The notes under the pieces are model-generated. The model worked only from the letters and a program-made list of their open reading frames with translations. It was not told where the DNA came from and ran no database searches. The position numbers and the translations under genes are program-made. This document shows, piece by piece, positions 26,568-38,579 of a DNA stretch of 64,000 nt. This DNA is from Isoetes taiwanensis. Taxonomy: Eukaryota > Streptophyta > Lycopodiopsida > Isoetales > Isoetaceae. The first letter of the stretch is position 1. Each line of letters begins with the position of its first letter. The DNA is taken from contig JAJEKV010000020.1 of the NCBI GenBank assembly GCA_021234155.1, positions 16,793,018-16,857,017 of the forward strand. Reading direction: 5' to 3'.

Positions 26568-26864
26568 TTATTCTTCAACATCAATAGGCACATTGCTAAC
26601 TATTCTAATCGGATTGATTTTGGAGTTAGAGAAAGATTTCAAGATCATTGGAGCCTTCTTGTCTATTTCTAGACCACACGCCTCATGACATGGTGTGGCA
26701 TCAATGCTCAGGATCTCTCCATCTAAAGGTGAATCCTTTGCTAATACTTTCCCTTCCATTTTAGCAACACAGTGAAAGCCCGTGATCATTATCTTCCCCG
26801 GGTGAGCATGTGTCATCAATGTGATTTGTCGGGCAAACTCATCTTCCTTAGTAAGATTAAGCAC
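26568..26864 (-). pseudogene. element A: unassigned pol-region open frame
   Basis: This 98-codon minus-strand open frame lies between gag and RT, including the segment PLDGEILSIDATPCHEACGL. It is in the right place and orientation to be part of the element polyprotein (the gag-protease linker region), but it carries no motif that I can assign. It ends where the element becomes frame-broken again. Confidence 0.4.
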
Positions 26865-27234
26865 CTTTCTTCACAGAAGAAGGGGCTATTGGCCTTTGAG
26901 CAGAAATAAAAGAAATCTACACGTATTTTAGAATTCCTCCACAACATTCAAATTCCTCACGTGCCTTTGCCTTCTTGACGAATTTTTGAGCAGAGGAGGA
27001 GGCAATGTACCTAACGCTTGCTCACAAGACCTTTATGTTTCAAAAATCTCAGCCTTCCCATTTGCCGGGTTCTTTCTCTTTGGCATTATTCATCCTTTTC
27101 TCCGTGTGTGGATGTACCATAATCTCCTCTTGCTTCAACTTCCTCAAGACAAACCTTTATAGATGCACTTCCTGGTTCACCAATTTTAGATTTTCTTGTC
27201 CGGCAAAAATATTTTCGGGATCAGACCTATCCTC

Positions 27235-28263
27235 ATAATGTCCTACCCTTACAAAATTCACACACTGTGGCACTCTTTACCAAAATGACCTTTTTTCCAC
27301 ACTTAGTGCATGGCCTTATACCAACAATAATCGTAAGAATGAGTATCTCTAAAGCAATGCACATGGGGTAAGTTTTCTTTTCAAATTTTGATTCTTCAAC
27401 TCTTGCAGCTTGTTTAGTTACTCCTCAACCAATGCCTCGCATACCTTGGTGATCTCTCGCTTCCATCTACTGCAGAGCCCCATCCTCTTCCACCTTTAAC
27501 CTTTTCTTTTTCCTTTTGATAGCATAGATGTGTACAAAAGCCGATCCCATACACTCCTACCATAACTGAAAAAAGGATCACTTGGTGAGTGCATTTCATC
27601 TCGTAAGTATGATATCATATCAGCAATTTCAAAAGAGCTTTGGTGAAAGCCTTGTGTATTGTATCAAATCCCTCCCCGCTTTTGATCAAAAGCTGTGGTA
27701 TTCTTGGTCTCACGCTTAACTCGATAAAAGAAGCCACTAAATGCAATGTATGGTTAGGAACATGATTGGATTTGGCATTTGACAAGATAGTGATTGAATC
27801 TTTTTCAACATACCGCTGCACACTTTCACCATGTTTGATGTAAAAGTTTGCAACTCAAATATTAAATCTTGAGGGTCCAAGACTCTTCCAAACCTTGCTA
27901 GAAACTTTTACCAGTCTTTCCCAAGAATTGGTGCCTAAACCTAAGGGAACATATCTCTAACCAAGCCCCCACCTCATCATTCTTGAAACATTTCTTAAAC
28001 TCGTAAAACTTACACCTTTTGTGACCATTATTTTCATATTCTTGATAGTATTTTCTCCTTCAAAAGTCTTGAGGGGAAAGTTGTTGGCATTCACATGCTC
28101 TATCAAAATGTGGACCGAGTAGGCACATTTAACTCTCACTGTGAGGTATTGATAGCAAGGCATGCCTGCAGCTTAAGCTTGTATGGTGACAGAGGGTGTA
28201 GGCTTCCCCGATTATCCCGTGGTCTCGAGGGCTCGTGATACCCCATTAACTCTTTCGCGCCAT
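27235..28263 (-). pseudogene. element A: gag remnant with broken zinc knuckle
   Basis: On the minus strand the gag starts at the ATG complementary to 28261-28263, the position equivalent to the intact gag start of element C at 56892. The ATG is 24 bp beyond the PBS. The retrotransposon gag core (for example NHVPNHTLHLVASFIELS and EGFDTIHKAFTKA at about 27765-27640) matches the C copy. Near 27310-27250 a CCHC knuckle (C-X2-C-X4-H-X4-C) is visible, but a single-base deletion puts its two halves in different frames. Numerous other frameshifts occur. Product: structural capsid/nucleocapsid protein, not made. Confidence 0.7.
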
Positions 28264-28286
28264 GAGTCCGCCAGATTCCTGAAGAT

Positions 28287-28305
28287 GATCTCGTAGAATC
28301 CTCCA
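28287..28305 (-). other. element A primer binding site, tRNA-Gln type (mutated)
   Basis: It sits 3 bp inside the 5' LTR end. Read on the plus strand, gatctcgtagaatcctcca is a one-deletion variant of the homologous site in element C, which matches the 3' end of plant tRNA-Gln at 16 of 19 positions, including the terminal CCA. Minus-strand DNA synthesis of this family is therefore inferred to be primed by tRNA-Gln. Confidence 0.55.
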
Positions 28306-28308
28306 AAA

Positions 28309-30584
28309 TGTTGAAGGTGGCCTCGCAAAACCTTCAACCTCGCTGGTTTAGAACCTCCAAGTTGCTTAAGGCAACCACTTAAGTGCAAAGATTCCAGAAA
28401 GAATCACAAGAGATCACCGGAGTGTGTGTGTGAGTGCATGTTTCCCCCTAAGAAAAAGTTCCGCTTCACAAAATCTTTTGGGTAACGATCTATGAAGCAT
28501 AGATGTAGATATCACTCCTTGATGTGCTCAACACTTAACACCACCGCACTACAAAAAAGCTCAGTGAGGTCGTATTAGCTAGATGGGCGAGATTCACATC
28601 ATCAATCTACTAATTTTGGTCAATATCCCCGCAGAGCTAAAGTTTGAAACTCGATATTGGCAAGGAATTTTGTGAGCCACCAACACTATTTTATCAGATT
28701 AGCTCTTGGTACAACAAAGGACCAAGCTTTGTAGACAAAGGGGAGCCTATTTTTCTCTTCTCAATTCTTTTACCCCTGTGTCCTGGCCATGCAATATTAG
28801 TGGATGTGAGAATGTCACTTTGAGTTGGTATTATAATTTTCTCCGTAGGAACTTGGTTGTTGCACACTCTAGAAAGCGTCGACAAGCAAAATTCCTATTA
28901 ATCTATCGGGCCTAGCCTTTGATATTTATTAAAGATCTCGATGCTAATGCCAATGATTACTCAAAGGTCGGATTTTCAATTTCCATCAAACACTCAAGAG
29001 ATAATAAAATAATATCCCAAGCTCATGGTCTTGGGTACAGGATCAAAATAATAGGTACACATTTAGCAAATCCGTAAAATTTGGTCAATAATTCAGATCA
29101 GAGGTGAACATAGGAGGCCCAATCTAGCTCAGATTATCAAGCCGGTCCTTTCAAAGCAAAATCGCTACAATAAAAGCCCTCAAACTCTTCTCAGGCTAAA
29201 AACTTTTGTGGTAGAATGTAATCGCCTGCTGAAATCTTCATCATTTCCTTCAAATCTTCCTCGGGTTTTAGCCCGCAGTAGCGGCTCATGACATTAAACA
29301 TGATGATCTCACTTTAGGTGCTGAATTCAATGGTTTGTTAGGTCGATTTGAACGGATCTCGGCATTTTCCAAAGTTTAGGTTTCCTCGGGTACCGAAGAA
29401 ATATCCCACGTGCCCAATTCAATTTAGCGTATTAAAAGTATATAAGGCTCAAAAATTTGATTTCCTTCGACATTATGCAAAGGTCCACGCGGGATCTCGT
29501 GGGTACTCTCCATCACTCCCACACCGATGCCCACGCGTGGGGAATTGGCTTGGAAGAAATTAGGCAAGGGGGGGTAGATAGGAAAATTTTTGCATCCCTT
29601 AAACCCTATGGCACAATTCCCTTAGAAATCACATACCATGCCTAAAATGAGGCCTTTCTTCAAAATTCTTTTCTAGGGAATCTTTGTGCCCTATAACATT
29701 CCTCGGGATCTTTTTCATCATAGAGCTTTGAATTTGAAGAAAAGTTTGGGGAGTGGATGAGGTGGCATTTGAAAAGATGACATGGCTAGGTAGTATGACA
29801 TAGCAAATAGAATGATGACGCACTCAATTTGAATTTGAAAGATCTCTAGTCAAAATTTTTAGGAATGATGTGGGAGATGATGTGTGAATGATGAGGTGTC
29901 AAAGGTGATGTGGCAACAATGATATTTTGAAATGAATTTGATTTGAATGAGAGTTTGAGATGAAAAAGGATAAAATGATGATGAGGTGATGTGTGGAGTA
30001 AGGTGTGCGGGACTTGGCACATCTTAGTGCTCATTAGGAAGCCAACAAATTTTGTGGGAGCATCTTTGAGGCATTTTGAGCATTTTCCTTAGGATTTTGC
30101 AAGCCTCTCTACATTTTTCTCGTTACGCGGAACATTGACTTCTACAAAGTTAAGGACTAAGTCAAGTCTCTTGAACTAGTGGATGATGAAGCAAGTGGGT
30201 GCTTTATGAAGGGTGTATTTTGACTAGAAAGAACTTTCAAGGTCAAGTTTGACTTTGGGAGGTATATGAGGAAAGAGCCAAGGTTCAATGCTATTGGGAT
30301 GGTGGAGTGGATGAGGATGGAAATAAAAATGCCAAAGATGCCAAGCTCATAAAATGATCACATACTACGGAATGCTCTTCAAGGGTCTTCTTCTACACTT
30401 CCTTTGCCCGGTTGACCTTTTGTATCTCTTGAGTCACTTGAGTCAATTGTCCTTCCTTTGCTCTTCAAACTTGAATAATATATATGCTAGTGAAGCATTC
30501 TTCTAATATCTTGGGTAAATTGAGCCGGAACCGACAGGATTAGTGCCAATATATGCTTGGTTTACATGCTGCCATAGCATGGCA
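28309..30584 (-). repeat. 5' LTR of gypsy element A
   Basis: About 2276 bp, the partner of 20056-22323. On the plus strand it starts TGTTGAAGG, 3 bp after the PBS, and ends in the same TGCCATAGCATGGCA palindromic tip. The two LTRs differ at many sites by substitution and by 1-5-bp indels, indicating great age if the sequence is accurate. Confidence 0.8.
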
Positions 30585-30604
30585 AAAGAATGACCATCTT
30601 TTTA

Positions 30605-31060
30605 CATACTTAGTATAATAAGTTCAGATGATACTTAATATCCATATAGTCGTCACAATATATAACTCATTAATCAAGGTCGCCATAGCATAAATGACAC
30701 TTCTCGTAATATATTTGCAATGTCCTTCATGCTAAGCCAAAATAACTACTGATCTTGAAGTATATTCATAACCCCCGCATTTATAGGGCTTGTGAGTATC
30801 GAGGATCACTCTTTTACTCCCCGATACTTCGTACACCAAGCTTATCCTATAGTATAAAAGGTTGTCTTCTAAAATTTCAGTAGGGCCTCCCTTTTCTTTC
30901 TCATACCAATGGTCGGGCAAGAAAGCGCATCGACAACCATATTTACTTCCCGTTTATATGATATCTCAAAAATCATATTCTCTCCCAAGAACTCCATCCA
31001 TGTCTTTGTCTTAAGTTGAGGAGTGGTTGCATGAAGATGTACTAGAGGCTCGTGGTCAAC
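30605..31060 (-). pseudogene. gypsy element B: RNase H end and integrase zinc domain
   Basis: On the minus strand, about 31057-30900 encodes the RNase H C-terminal part (DHEPLVHL, WMEFLGENMIFEISYKRE, VVDALSC). It is followed at about 30890-30740 by the integrase N-terminal block (LLYYRISL, then the degenerate His-His-Cys-Cys region around DTHKPYKCGGYEYT). The next domain, the integrase core, resumes at 19990-19440 beyond element A. Order and strand agree, so these are two halves of one older element. Upstream continuity is broken at about 31065 by the GAATCT array. Confidence 0.7.
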
Positions 31061-31065
31061 ATCTA

Positions 31066-33640
31066 ACTAAAATCAAGGAATCTATAATAAGTTGAGGAAT
31101 CTAAGAGAATCTTTTATAGGATCTTGTAGAACTGTGAGAATATCATGAGAATCTTTAGAGAATCTATGGGAATCTCAAGAGAGCATCTTTGAGAATGTAA
31201 GGAAATGTAAGGGAATCTTAATAAAATCTTTAAGATCCTAGAGGAAAACTTGAAGGAATCTTCGGATCTAGGGAATCTTCATAGAATCTATGAGAACTAA
31301 AGGAATCTCAAGAGAATCTAGAGAAATATCAAGCTTAATTCTTTGAAATCTAGGGGAATATTCTCAAAATCTTGAGAATTTAAAGTAATCTTGATGGGAA
31401 TCACAGAGAATCTAAAGAATCTAGGATAATCTTCATAGAATGTTGGAGAATCAGAGGAATCTTGGGGTATTCTTTTAGAATCTGGGGAATTATAGGATCT
31501 TTATAAAATTCTCAAGAACCTACTGAATCTAGATGGAATCTTGGAGAATCTAGGAGAATATCATGAGAATCTTAGAGAATCTATGGGAATCTTGAGAGAG
31601 CATCTTGAGAATGTAAGGAAATGTAAGGAATCTTTGATAAAATCTTTAAGATCCTAGAGAAAACTTGAAGGAATCTTGGGATCTAGGGAATCTTCATAGA
31701 ATCTATGAGAAATAGAGGTAACTTCAAGAGAATCTAGAGAAATCTCAAGCCATTCTTTGGAAATCTAGGGAATATTCCCAAAATCTTTGGAGAATTTAAA
31801 GTAATCTTGATGGAATCTTGGAGAATCTAGAAGAATCTAGGATAATCTTCATAGAACGTTGGAGAATCTAGAGGAATCTTGGGGTATCTTTAGAATCTAG
31901 GGGAATCTAAAGGATCTCATAAAATCTTTAAGAAACTGAACTGATACGGAATCTTTGGAGAAATCAGGAGAATCTTAATAAAATCTAGGGAATCTTTGTA
32001 GAATCTTAAGAATCTAGGGAATCTTTTGTAGAACTTTAAGAAATTTTAGTGAATCTTTAGAATGTAGGAGAATCTAAGAGAATCTTCATAGAATCTTAGG
32101 GAATCTAGGAGAATCTTCATAGAATCTTAGGGAACCTAGGAGGAATCATGGGATAATCTTTGGGAATCTAGGGTATCTCACAGGAGTCTTAAGAGAATCT
32201 ATGAAATTGTCATAAGATCTCTTTAAGAATCTATGAGAATTTAGATAGAATCTGGAGAATTCCAAGGAATCTTAATAAAATCTAGTGGAATTTCCATGTA
32301 ATCTTAAGAATCTATGGGAATCTCAGAGAATCTTAAGGAATCTAAGGAAACCCAAGGTATCTACGGGAATCTTGGTGCAATCTTGTAAAATGTAGGGGAA
32401 TCTTCTTGTATCCTTTAGAGAATCTCGAGAATCATAGGATTCTATCTCTAGCCTTTTATAGAATCTTGGGAAATCTAAGAGAATTTTACATGGTTCAAGA
32501 GAGAATCATCAACATTCCTAACCCATGCCCCTTAACCAACTGCAAACCGCCTTCGGACGCTTATGAGCAGTCACTTCTACCCATTTGCTCTGTCTTCAGA
32601 ACGCCTACGCACATTCAAGGTTCGAATACCGAGCGTCTACCATGGGGTCTGCTATGTACTTCTTCCATTCAGAACTATGTCAGTTCCTCGAAAGCATCCA
32701 AGGCTAGCTATACCCATGTCACAATGTGATTACCGTGTTCTTTGCAAATTACCTATGCATATATAGGCACCCATGGAGACTGAATCAGACCTCGCCTGAT
32801 ATTCAATCAGAATCGCCTTAACCGACATGCCCTCAGAATCAATCAAGCAAACCGGGTTTCAGACGCTTATGAGTAGTCACTTCTACCCATTTGTTTGTCT
32901 CGAACGCCCCATAGGCAATATTCTAAGGTTCAATACTGAAATGCCTACCATGGGCCCATATAATCTTCAAGAATGTAAGGAAACTGGGAATTCCTAAAAC
33001 TTTTGAGAATCTAAAGGAATCTCGATGGAATCATATGTAAAGAATCTAAAGAATCTTAATAGAATCTTAGGGAATCTAGGAGAATTTTCATAGAATCTTG
33101 GGAAACCTAGAGGAATCATGCGGGATACCCTTTGGGAAAAATCTTTAAGAATCTATGGGAATTTATATAGAATCATGGAGAATCTACAGAACAAGTTAGG
33201 TAAAAATCTAGGGGCAATATAAGGAAATCAAAAGAAACTATAGTAATCTCGCCGCTTATCCTAAAATCTTTGAGAATTAAGAATAATTTGATGGACCTTG
33301 GAGAATCTAGAAGAATCTAGATAATCTTCATAGAATCTTGGAGAATCTAGAGGAATCTTGGATATTCTCTTTGAATCTAGGAAAATCTTGGAGAATCTTA
33401 GGAATCTCAAAAAGAATCTTTATACATCTAGGAAAATCCACTAGGGAATCTAAGAGAATCTTTGGGAATCTAGGGGAGTCTATGGAAATCTTCTAGAATC
33501 TAGAAGAATCTTGCGATGGAAATCTAGAATCTAAGAGAATCTTCATAAATCTGGGAAATCTAGGAGCATCGCCATAAAATTTCTAAGAATCTATGGCAAT
33601 TTAGATGGAATCTTGGAGAATCTATGGGAACAATGATGTG
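31066..33640. repeat. 2.6-kb degenerate GAATCT minisatellite with higher-order repeats
   Basis: The region is made of imperfect 9-12-bp units of the type GAATCT(A/T)(g/n)... strung together (gaatctagg, gaatcttca, gaatctatg). Higher-order structure is visible. A block of about 419 bp starting gagaatatcatgag occurs at 31135 and again at 31554, with the same internal order of variants. A second long motif (starting gaatctta-agaatcttagggaatctagg) occurs near 32090 and near 33053. The array is interrupted by a non-GAATCT spacer (32505-32960). Edges are sharp: element B RNase H on the left and unrelated AT-rich DNA on the right. Frames through it are open only briefly and look like repeat noise. 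Confidence 0.85.
32505..32960 (+). repeat. spacer inside the GAATCT array, itself duplicated
   Basis: This segment lacks GAATCT units. Two copies of a block of about 110 bp, beginning cagacgcttatgag-agtcac and ending in taccatggg, start at about 32553 and 32856, roughly 300 bp apart, with about a dozen differences and indels. It may be the original unit into which the array expanded, or part of a very long repeat unit. Confidence 0.55.
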
Positions 33641-34011
33641 CATTAATATAACTAGTCGCTTGCTCTAGCTTGGCAAACTAAATTTGTTTGAAGGGCCTAT
33701 CTAAATTTAAATCTATGAAGAAGAAGAGATTTTAACGCTTCCCACAAGGCAGCATCCGGCCAGTGTAGTTCATTTACTTTACTATTGTAGCTCTATTAAT
33801 TATTTGGTCTTACTTTGTGTAAAGAGGTTGTCTAATCAATCTTTTAATTTGGGATTTTCCTGTGATGGCGTAAAATGCTTTGGAAATTTTTTTACCTATT
33901 ATTGATTTCCTAAGATTTCATGTGGTTTCAAATGTAAAATATTTCCCGCCCTTCCAAAAATCTAGATAAGTTTTCGTGCTATTATTTAGAAGGGGTTTTA
34001 GCTTTGCAAAG
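33641..34011. other. AT-rich sequence right of the GAATCT array
   Basis: No readable domain is present. By position it could be the RT-RNase H linker of element B in the minus sense, with a weak block reading WPDAALWEALKSLLL near 33770-33720, but this is not firm. Confidence 0.3.
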
Positions 34012-34275
34012 TCATTTAATGATCCTATATCCAATATGCAACTCACAAATGCAAATGTTAAGTATTCGCCGCCATAGATTTTTACCGTGTTTTACTACTT
34101 TTTTTTCTTTGTTAGATGGGCGGTGAGTAATGAGATTAGATTTCTCTTCGTGGTACATGATGTGTTTTGTCCAGAGTTTGACATAAGGATCGAAAGCATA
34201 TTTTTTAGGGCGTAATTTCAGGTTTTGTGATGTCCTTGCATACAAAAGAGGGCGAAAGGAGGCTGTAGATGGCAT
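34012..34275 (-). pseudogene. gypsy reverse transcriptase fragment, probably element B
   Basis: This 87-codon minus-strand open frame contains LKLRPKKYAFDPYVKLWTKH, which fits the conserved RT block Leu-Lys-Leu-x-Pro-Lys-Lys-Cys-x-Phe just after the catalytic region. It is followed by a Lys-rich part and a WRRI block that fit the thumb. Its strand and distance suit element B, with RT here, RNase H at 31.0 kb and integrase at 19.9 kb, separated by the array and by element A. Upstream RT motifs were not found. Confidence 0.5.
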
Positions 34276-34279
34276 GGCT

Positions 34280-37200
34280 TATTTTGGCAGAGGCAACCGG
34301 GTTGTTGGCAAGCAAACAGTGTGGTCAAAAGATGACGGATCTGCAGGATTCAGCTTTGTGGGGCAAATTTGCAAAGCTTGACGACGATTTTGCCGCAGCA
34401 CTCCGTGAGTAATCAGTCGAATTTGAAGCTCAAAAGCTTGTGGATGAGTTTTCGGTAGCATGTGCATGTTTAGCTACGAGCTAGGGGAACTTGCCAGATC
34501 TTCCCAAAAAATCACAAAAGATCATCACAGCCATCATATCTCCATCATCATTCAGGTGGAGCCGATGGAGGTTAAATAAAGCGCAAACTCTAAGAGCAAG
34601 TGTTCTACATACCTTATAAAGTCTTTAATGTGTTGATCCATCACGACAAATATCGTGAATTGCTCACAGAATTGCTCGAGCAGCTGAAGCGCTCTGGTTT
34701 TTGGTGGTGGCTGCCCATTTCCATCCAAAAAAGCCGGTTTGCAAGCATTAGAACGGATTAGCTCCCCGCCGAAGCCATTTACATATATTTCTTCAGATTA
34801 CTCTTTAGATAATAATCATATGGGTGTATTAATTTGCAGCTTTAAGAGTGAAGCATATTTAGGTGTGTTTCTCGCAGAAGCTCTGGATCCCCGCATTCAT
34901 GCAGATATGTTTGGTATGACTACGCTAGGTCTTTCATTTGATATCTCCGAAGGAACTAAACGTTATAGGTACAACTCGTGATGTCAAATTTTAGCATGGT
35001 TCCTTTGGAAATACTGTATTCTAATTACCTCTACAACTTCATGAGAGCAAGACCCATTTGTGTAGTTGGATGCCTCAAAGTACTTTACTATGCTATTTTT
35101 TTCTCAATGTTGGCTCAGTGTATTTGGGAGATTTAATGGTAGCTTACGCTTAGGAGTAAAATTTCATGTTATTCTTGACGGCGCGCACTACAAACTACTG
35201 GTTACGGTTCTTATTTTCACCAAGAGCATAGAGCTCAATTTCTGTAAGAATATATTTTTGGTCTCAAACATCGTATTGTCGAGGACAAATGTACAAAGGA
35301 CTATGTGCAGCATGTAAAGCGAATATATCTCTTGGTGTCAAACACCGCTGTTAGAGGACCAGCATTTTAATATAGGAGCCCCCACACCCTATGGTCACAA
35401 GCACTTACAAAAGTAATGGTAACAGAGCTTCACTCTTATTGATCATTTTAATGGCTCTTTATTCCTCTAGGAAACCCACTAGATACCCTCGATAGTGTTT
35501 GTAAATGTGAAAAGTTCCACTTGTGTTGATTTTGGAGCAATTGTCTTGATTTGGAGCTACTCGTCTAAAAAATTCCATTCTTGCTACAAAGATAAGTTAG
35601 CATGCCATTTCCTATGCGTTCTCGCCATTAGTGTGCACAATTGTATGTCCCACTTGGGTTTTGATGTGGAGATTATCAACTGTGGTATCAATGATTCTGC
35701 TGTATTACCGTAACCATTCATCTTTCTCAAGCCGTAAAGACCAATAACCGACCAAACCTGTGAAGAATTAGATCCTATTATAAAATCGGATGACAAAGTT
35801 TACATACTTAGAAGAAAACAATAGACATTATCACGCTTACATTGCTTGCAATGAAATAAGAGTTTCATACCTATCTAAAATCTCTTTCAATCACCATAAT
35901 TTGTTCCAAAAGAAATATGGGAATAATTTGACGATTCCTTGGAGGTTCATAATACGTTTTATCAATTTTCAAAGCTGAGCTGAAGTCTCCATTGTTGTTG
36001 ATCTTATCTATCCGCCACATCCTCCTCTATTGTTGTTGACCTTATCTCTGCTCAGAAAATCTTACATTATGATATACCGGAAATGCATAAACACAAGAAC
36101 GATAAGAAGTCTAAAAGCATTTAGGATCAGAAGCATTTGTCGCGACTCATGCAAAATAATAAGAACTCATGAGATGATCATGTTTTAGAAGCTGTTCTCT
36201 TTATTAGGTAGCTATAACTGCTCGATGGCATATTTACCAAGTGCATAGTCAATCTCTACTTTGATCTAGGACTACATCTTCATTGCTGCTGTAGTGGACC
36301 ACTACCGTGTTCTAGCTTTAGCTTGGGCGAAGCTTGATATCTTATGTCCATCCAAAAGCAACAGCTACACAATACTTTCAGGCATCATTAGCCTCACATC
36401 ATTCTCAAGTAATTCGGACGATGGGTAAGCATATTATGTAGCGGACTTAATTTAAATCATGCAATGCATTGATATTCATGTTTTTGCATTTTCTTGGGCT
36501 ATAGATTGTTTGTTGATGGTGCTTACTATCTTGGGACTTCTAATATTAATTGCGAGTTATTCCCTGTGATAACATTTCTTTCTTTTCACGCTTGCAATAT
36601 CATAATGGGAAATTCTTGCTTATTATATTGTCCTTTTGAAGTGCCCTCTCAACCTGCAATCCATCTATTGCATGATCCATATAAAGGCAATGGTTAGGTT
36701 CTGAAGCCCGATGGAGATAAGTGGCATCTCATGCCTAATACTTAAATTAATACTACCAATGTACTGTAGTTGAACATTATTACCGCAGATTCACAAGACA
36801 ACTATCTTCTACAAACCTTATAGTTGGTAGAGGACATGCTTATCAAATCCTTTAGCTTGGTATGGCCTTTAAATTTTCCTCGATTGTAAGAAATGGCCGC
36901 TGGAAACATATACATTAAGGCCATTGGTTCATGCCTTCAGCATGCAACATGGTATTTCATTTGATATTACCCCAGATATTGATGCTTTTGTTGAGGTTAT
37001 ATCAAAACAGCTCTCACATTGTCTAGGTTATCTGCCAATTGACCATCTTAAGATCTTTTTCCTTTTTCTCACATAATTTAAGAGTATAAATTTGCAAAGA
37101 TGGAAGGCCATGATTTTGGCATGACTATGACATGGGAAACAATAATTCCTTTAATTACATGATCTCGTGAGGTCTCAACGCTTCTTGATGTCGTATCTCC

Positions 37201-38030
37201 TCAGAGCTTTTTGGCTCTCATGTTTGAGATCATTCTTTATCAATAATACCAAAACAATTATATAACTTAAGTTTCAATTCCAGATTCCGCCACCAAGTGA
37301 CATGCTTTATAATGCATAACAACTACCAAAATAGTATGCATAACAACTACCGATACTTTGTCACTTAATGATGGAATTACATTTATATAGAATGAAGGTA
37401 ACTCGATGTACTACATACAAAACAACAAATGATCCAATTTATCACACTCTTTCATAATAAACACAACCATTTTTCCTCACGGCCCATTTGTATCAAAACC
37501 ATTCATGTTCCAATTTATAAAACAAGGCAGCAACTATTGTTTAGTTATGTGGATATAACCGCATAGCTAATGCAATCTTAACTAACCAAGCCTGCACCAC
37601 ATCTTATGACTCATGTACATTTACACTATGCCCATATTGCCACGCTGTATTGAATAAACCTCGATGATATTTCCAGCGTAAGAACAAACAAATTACATGA
37701 ACAATACATAAGCAAGTCGCTTCATTACTATTCTATTTGGTCTTAGTAAGATAAGTCTGATGATGGTTTTAGGGACTAATAACGTGACTCATCACCCTAA
37801 CATTCCTTTGTTGTGTGACTGTAACCACTCATAATGCAACTACTCATAGTACAAAAACTTGTATATATCTTAAGAAACTGCTACGAAATTCACCTAATAA
37901 TTATTATATCATCATTTATTATTAAAGCATGATGTGGCAGGATTTACCCTGCCCCTATCCGACGGTCCAAACATGGGGTGCATGCCCATGCATGTCCCCA
38001 CACCCTTCAATGAGGTGGCAACTTTGTGGC
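34280..38030. other. unassigned AT-rich region
   Basis: Short open frames (34739-34981 plus, 35495-35713 plus, 36494-36697 plus) show no family motifs. A small tandem repeat (atgcataacaactacc-a, two copies) lies near 37312-37355. Nothing else can be supported. Confidence 0.4.
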
Positions 38031-38579
38031 CCCCTATTTTTTGGATGAACGGATGGGATCAATCTCTATATATATGACCCCCATGTTACGCACATGCCCC
38101 CCATGGAATAAGAATATATATAGTATGATATATATATTCCCCTTTCTCTGTTGCGTCTGATAGGTGCCAAAACTGTCGAAACAGAGCATTTTCGACAAGA
38201 TTAAAGCTGCTAAATCCATTTCTAAGTCCTTCCAGGTTCTGTTTCAAGCAAAGTAGGGCGAGACCATACAGAAATTGACCTCCACGTAAGCTTTGTTCCA
38301 CGATTTTCTTAGTTTCTAGGTTGGGATGAATGGGAAGCATTTCATTTCAGCTTTGGGTACTGTATTTGTCCTCTTACTCAAAATATTTTGGCCCCAAATA
38401 CTCCAAAACTTTGCTACTGTGCCGCAGCTATTGGCATGTCGCGGTTGTGCTTGTGGTAAACCTGAAAGTATTCCTTTCTCCATTCACTAACGGATTTGGA
38501 ACTCTATTATGTTTTCCTGAGCAATAGTACCTAGGGTCGAATGACTCTACCATCAAAGACTCTGTTTTGTCTCATTTCC

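Larger units (their letters stand above)
20056..30584 (-). mobile_element. full-length, decayed Ty3/gypsy LTR retrotransposon 'A'
   Basis: The element is 10.5 kb on the minus strand with two LTRs of about 2.27 kb. In minus-strand order it has 5' LTR (30584-28309), PBS, gag, zinc knuckle, an unassigned open region, reverse transcriptase, RNase H, integrase and 3' LTR (22323-20056). RT-RH-IN order is diagnostic for Ty3/gypsy (Metaviridae-type). The two LTRs align throughout but differ by very many substitutions and short indels, and every protein domain is frameshifted, so the insertion is old and inactive. It is nested in the integrase of element B. Both flanks carry pieces of one former target repeat. 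A clean 5-bp target duplication is not visible, nor is an obvious polypurine tract before the 3' LTR. Confidence 0.85.

Noticed and set aside
32406-32729. 107-codon open frame in the GAATCT region
   Set aside because: It begins in repeat units and runs into the duplicated spacer; the homologous second spacer copy does not keep the frame.
31066-33640. CRISPR-like array
   Set aside because: Units are 9-12 bp, imperfect and directly adjacent without unique spacers, in a plant nuclear context.
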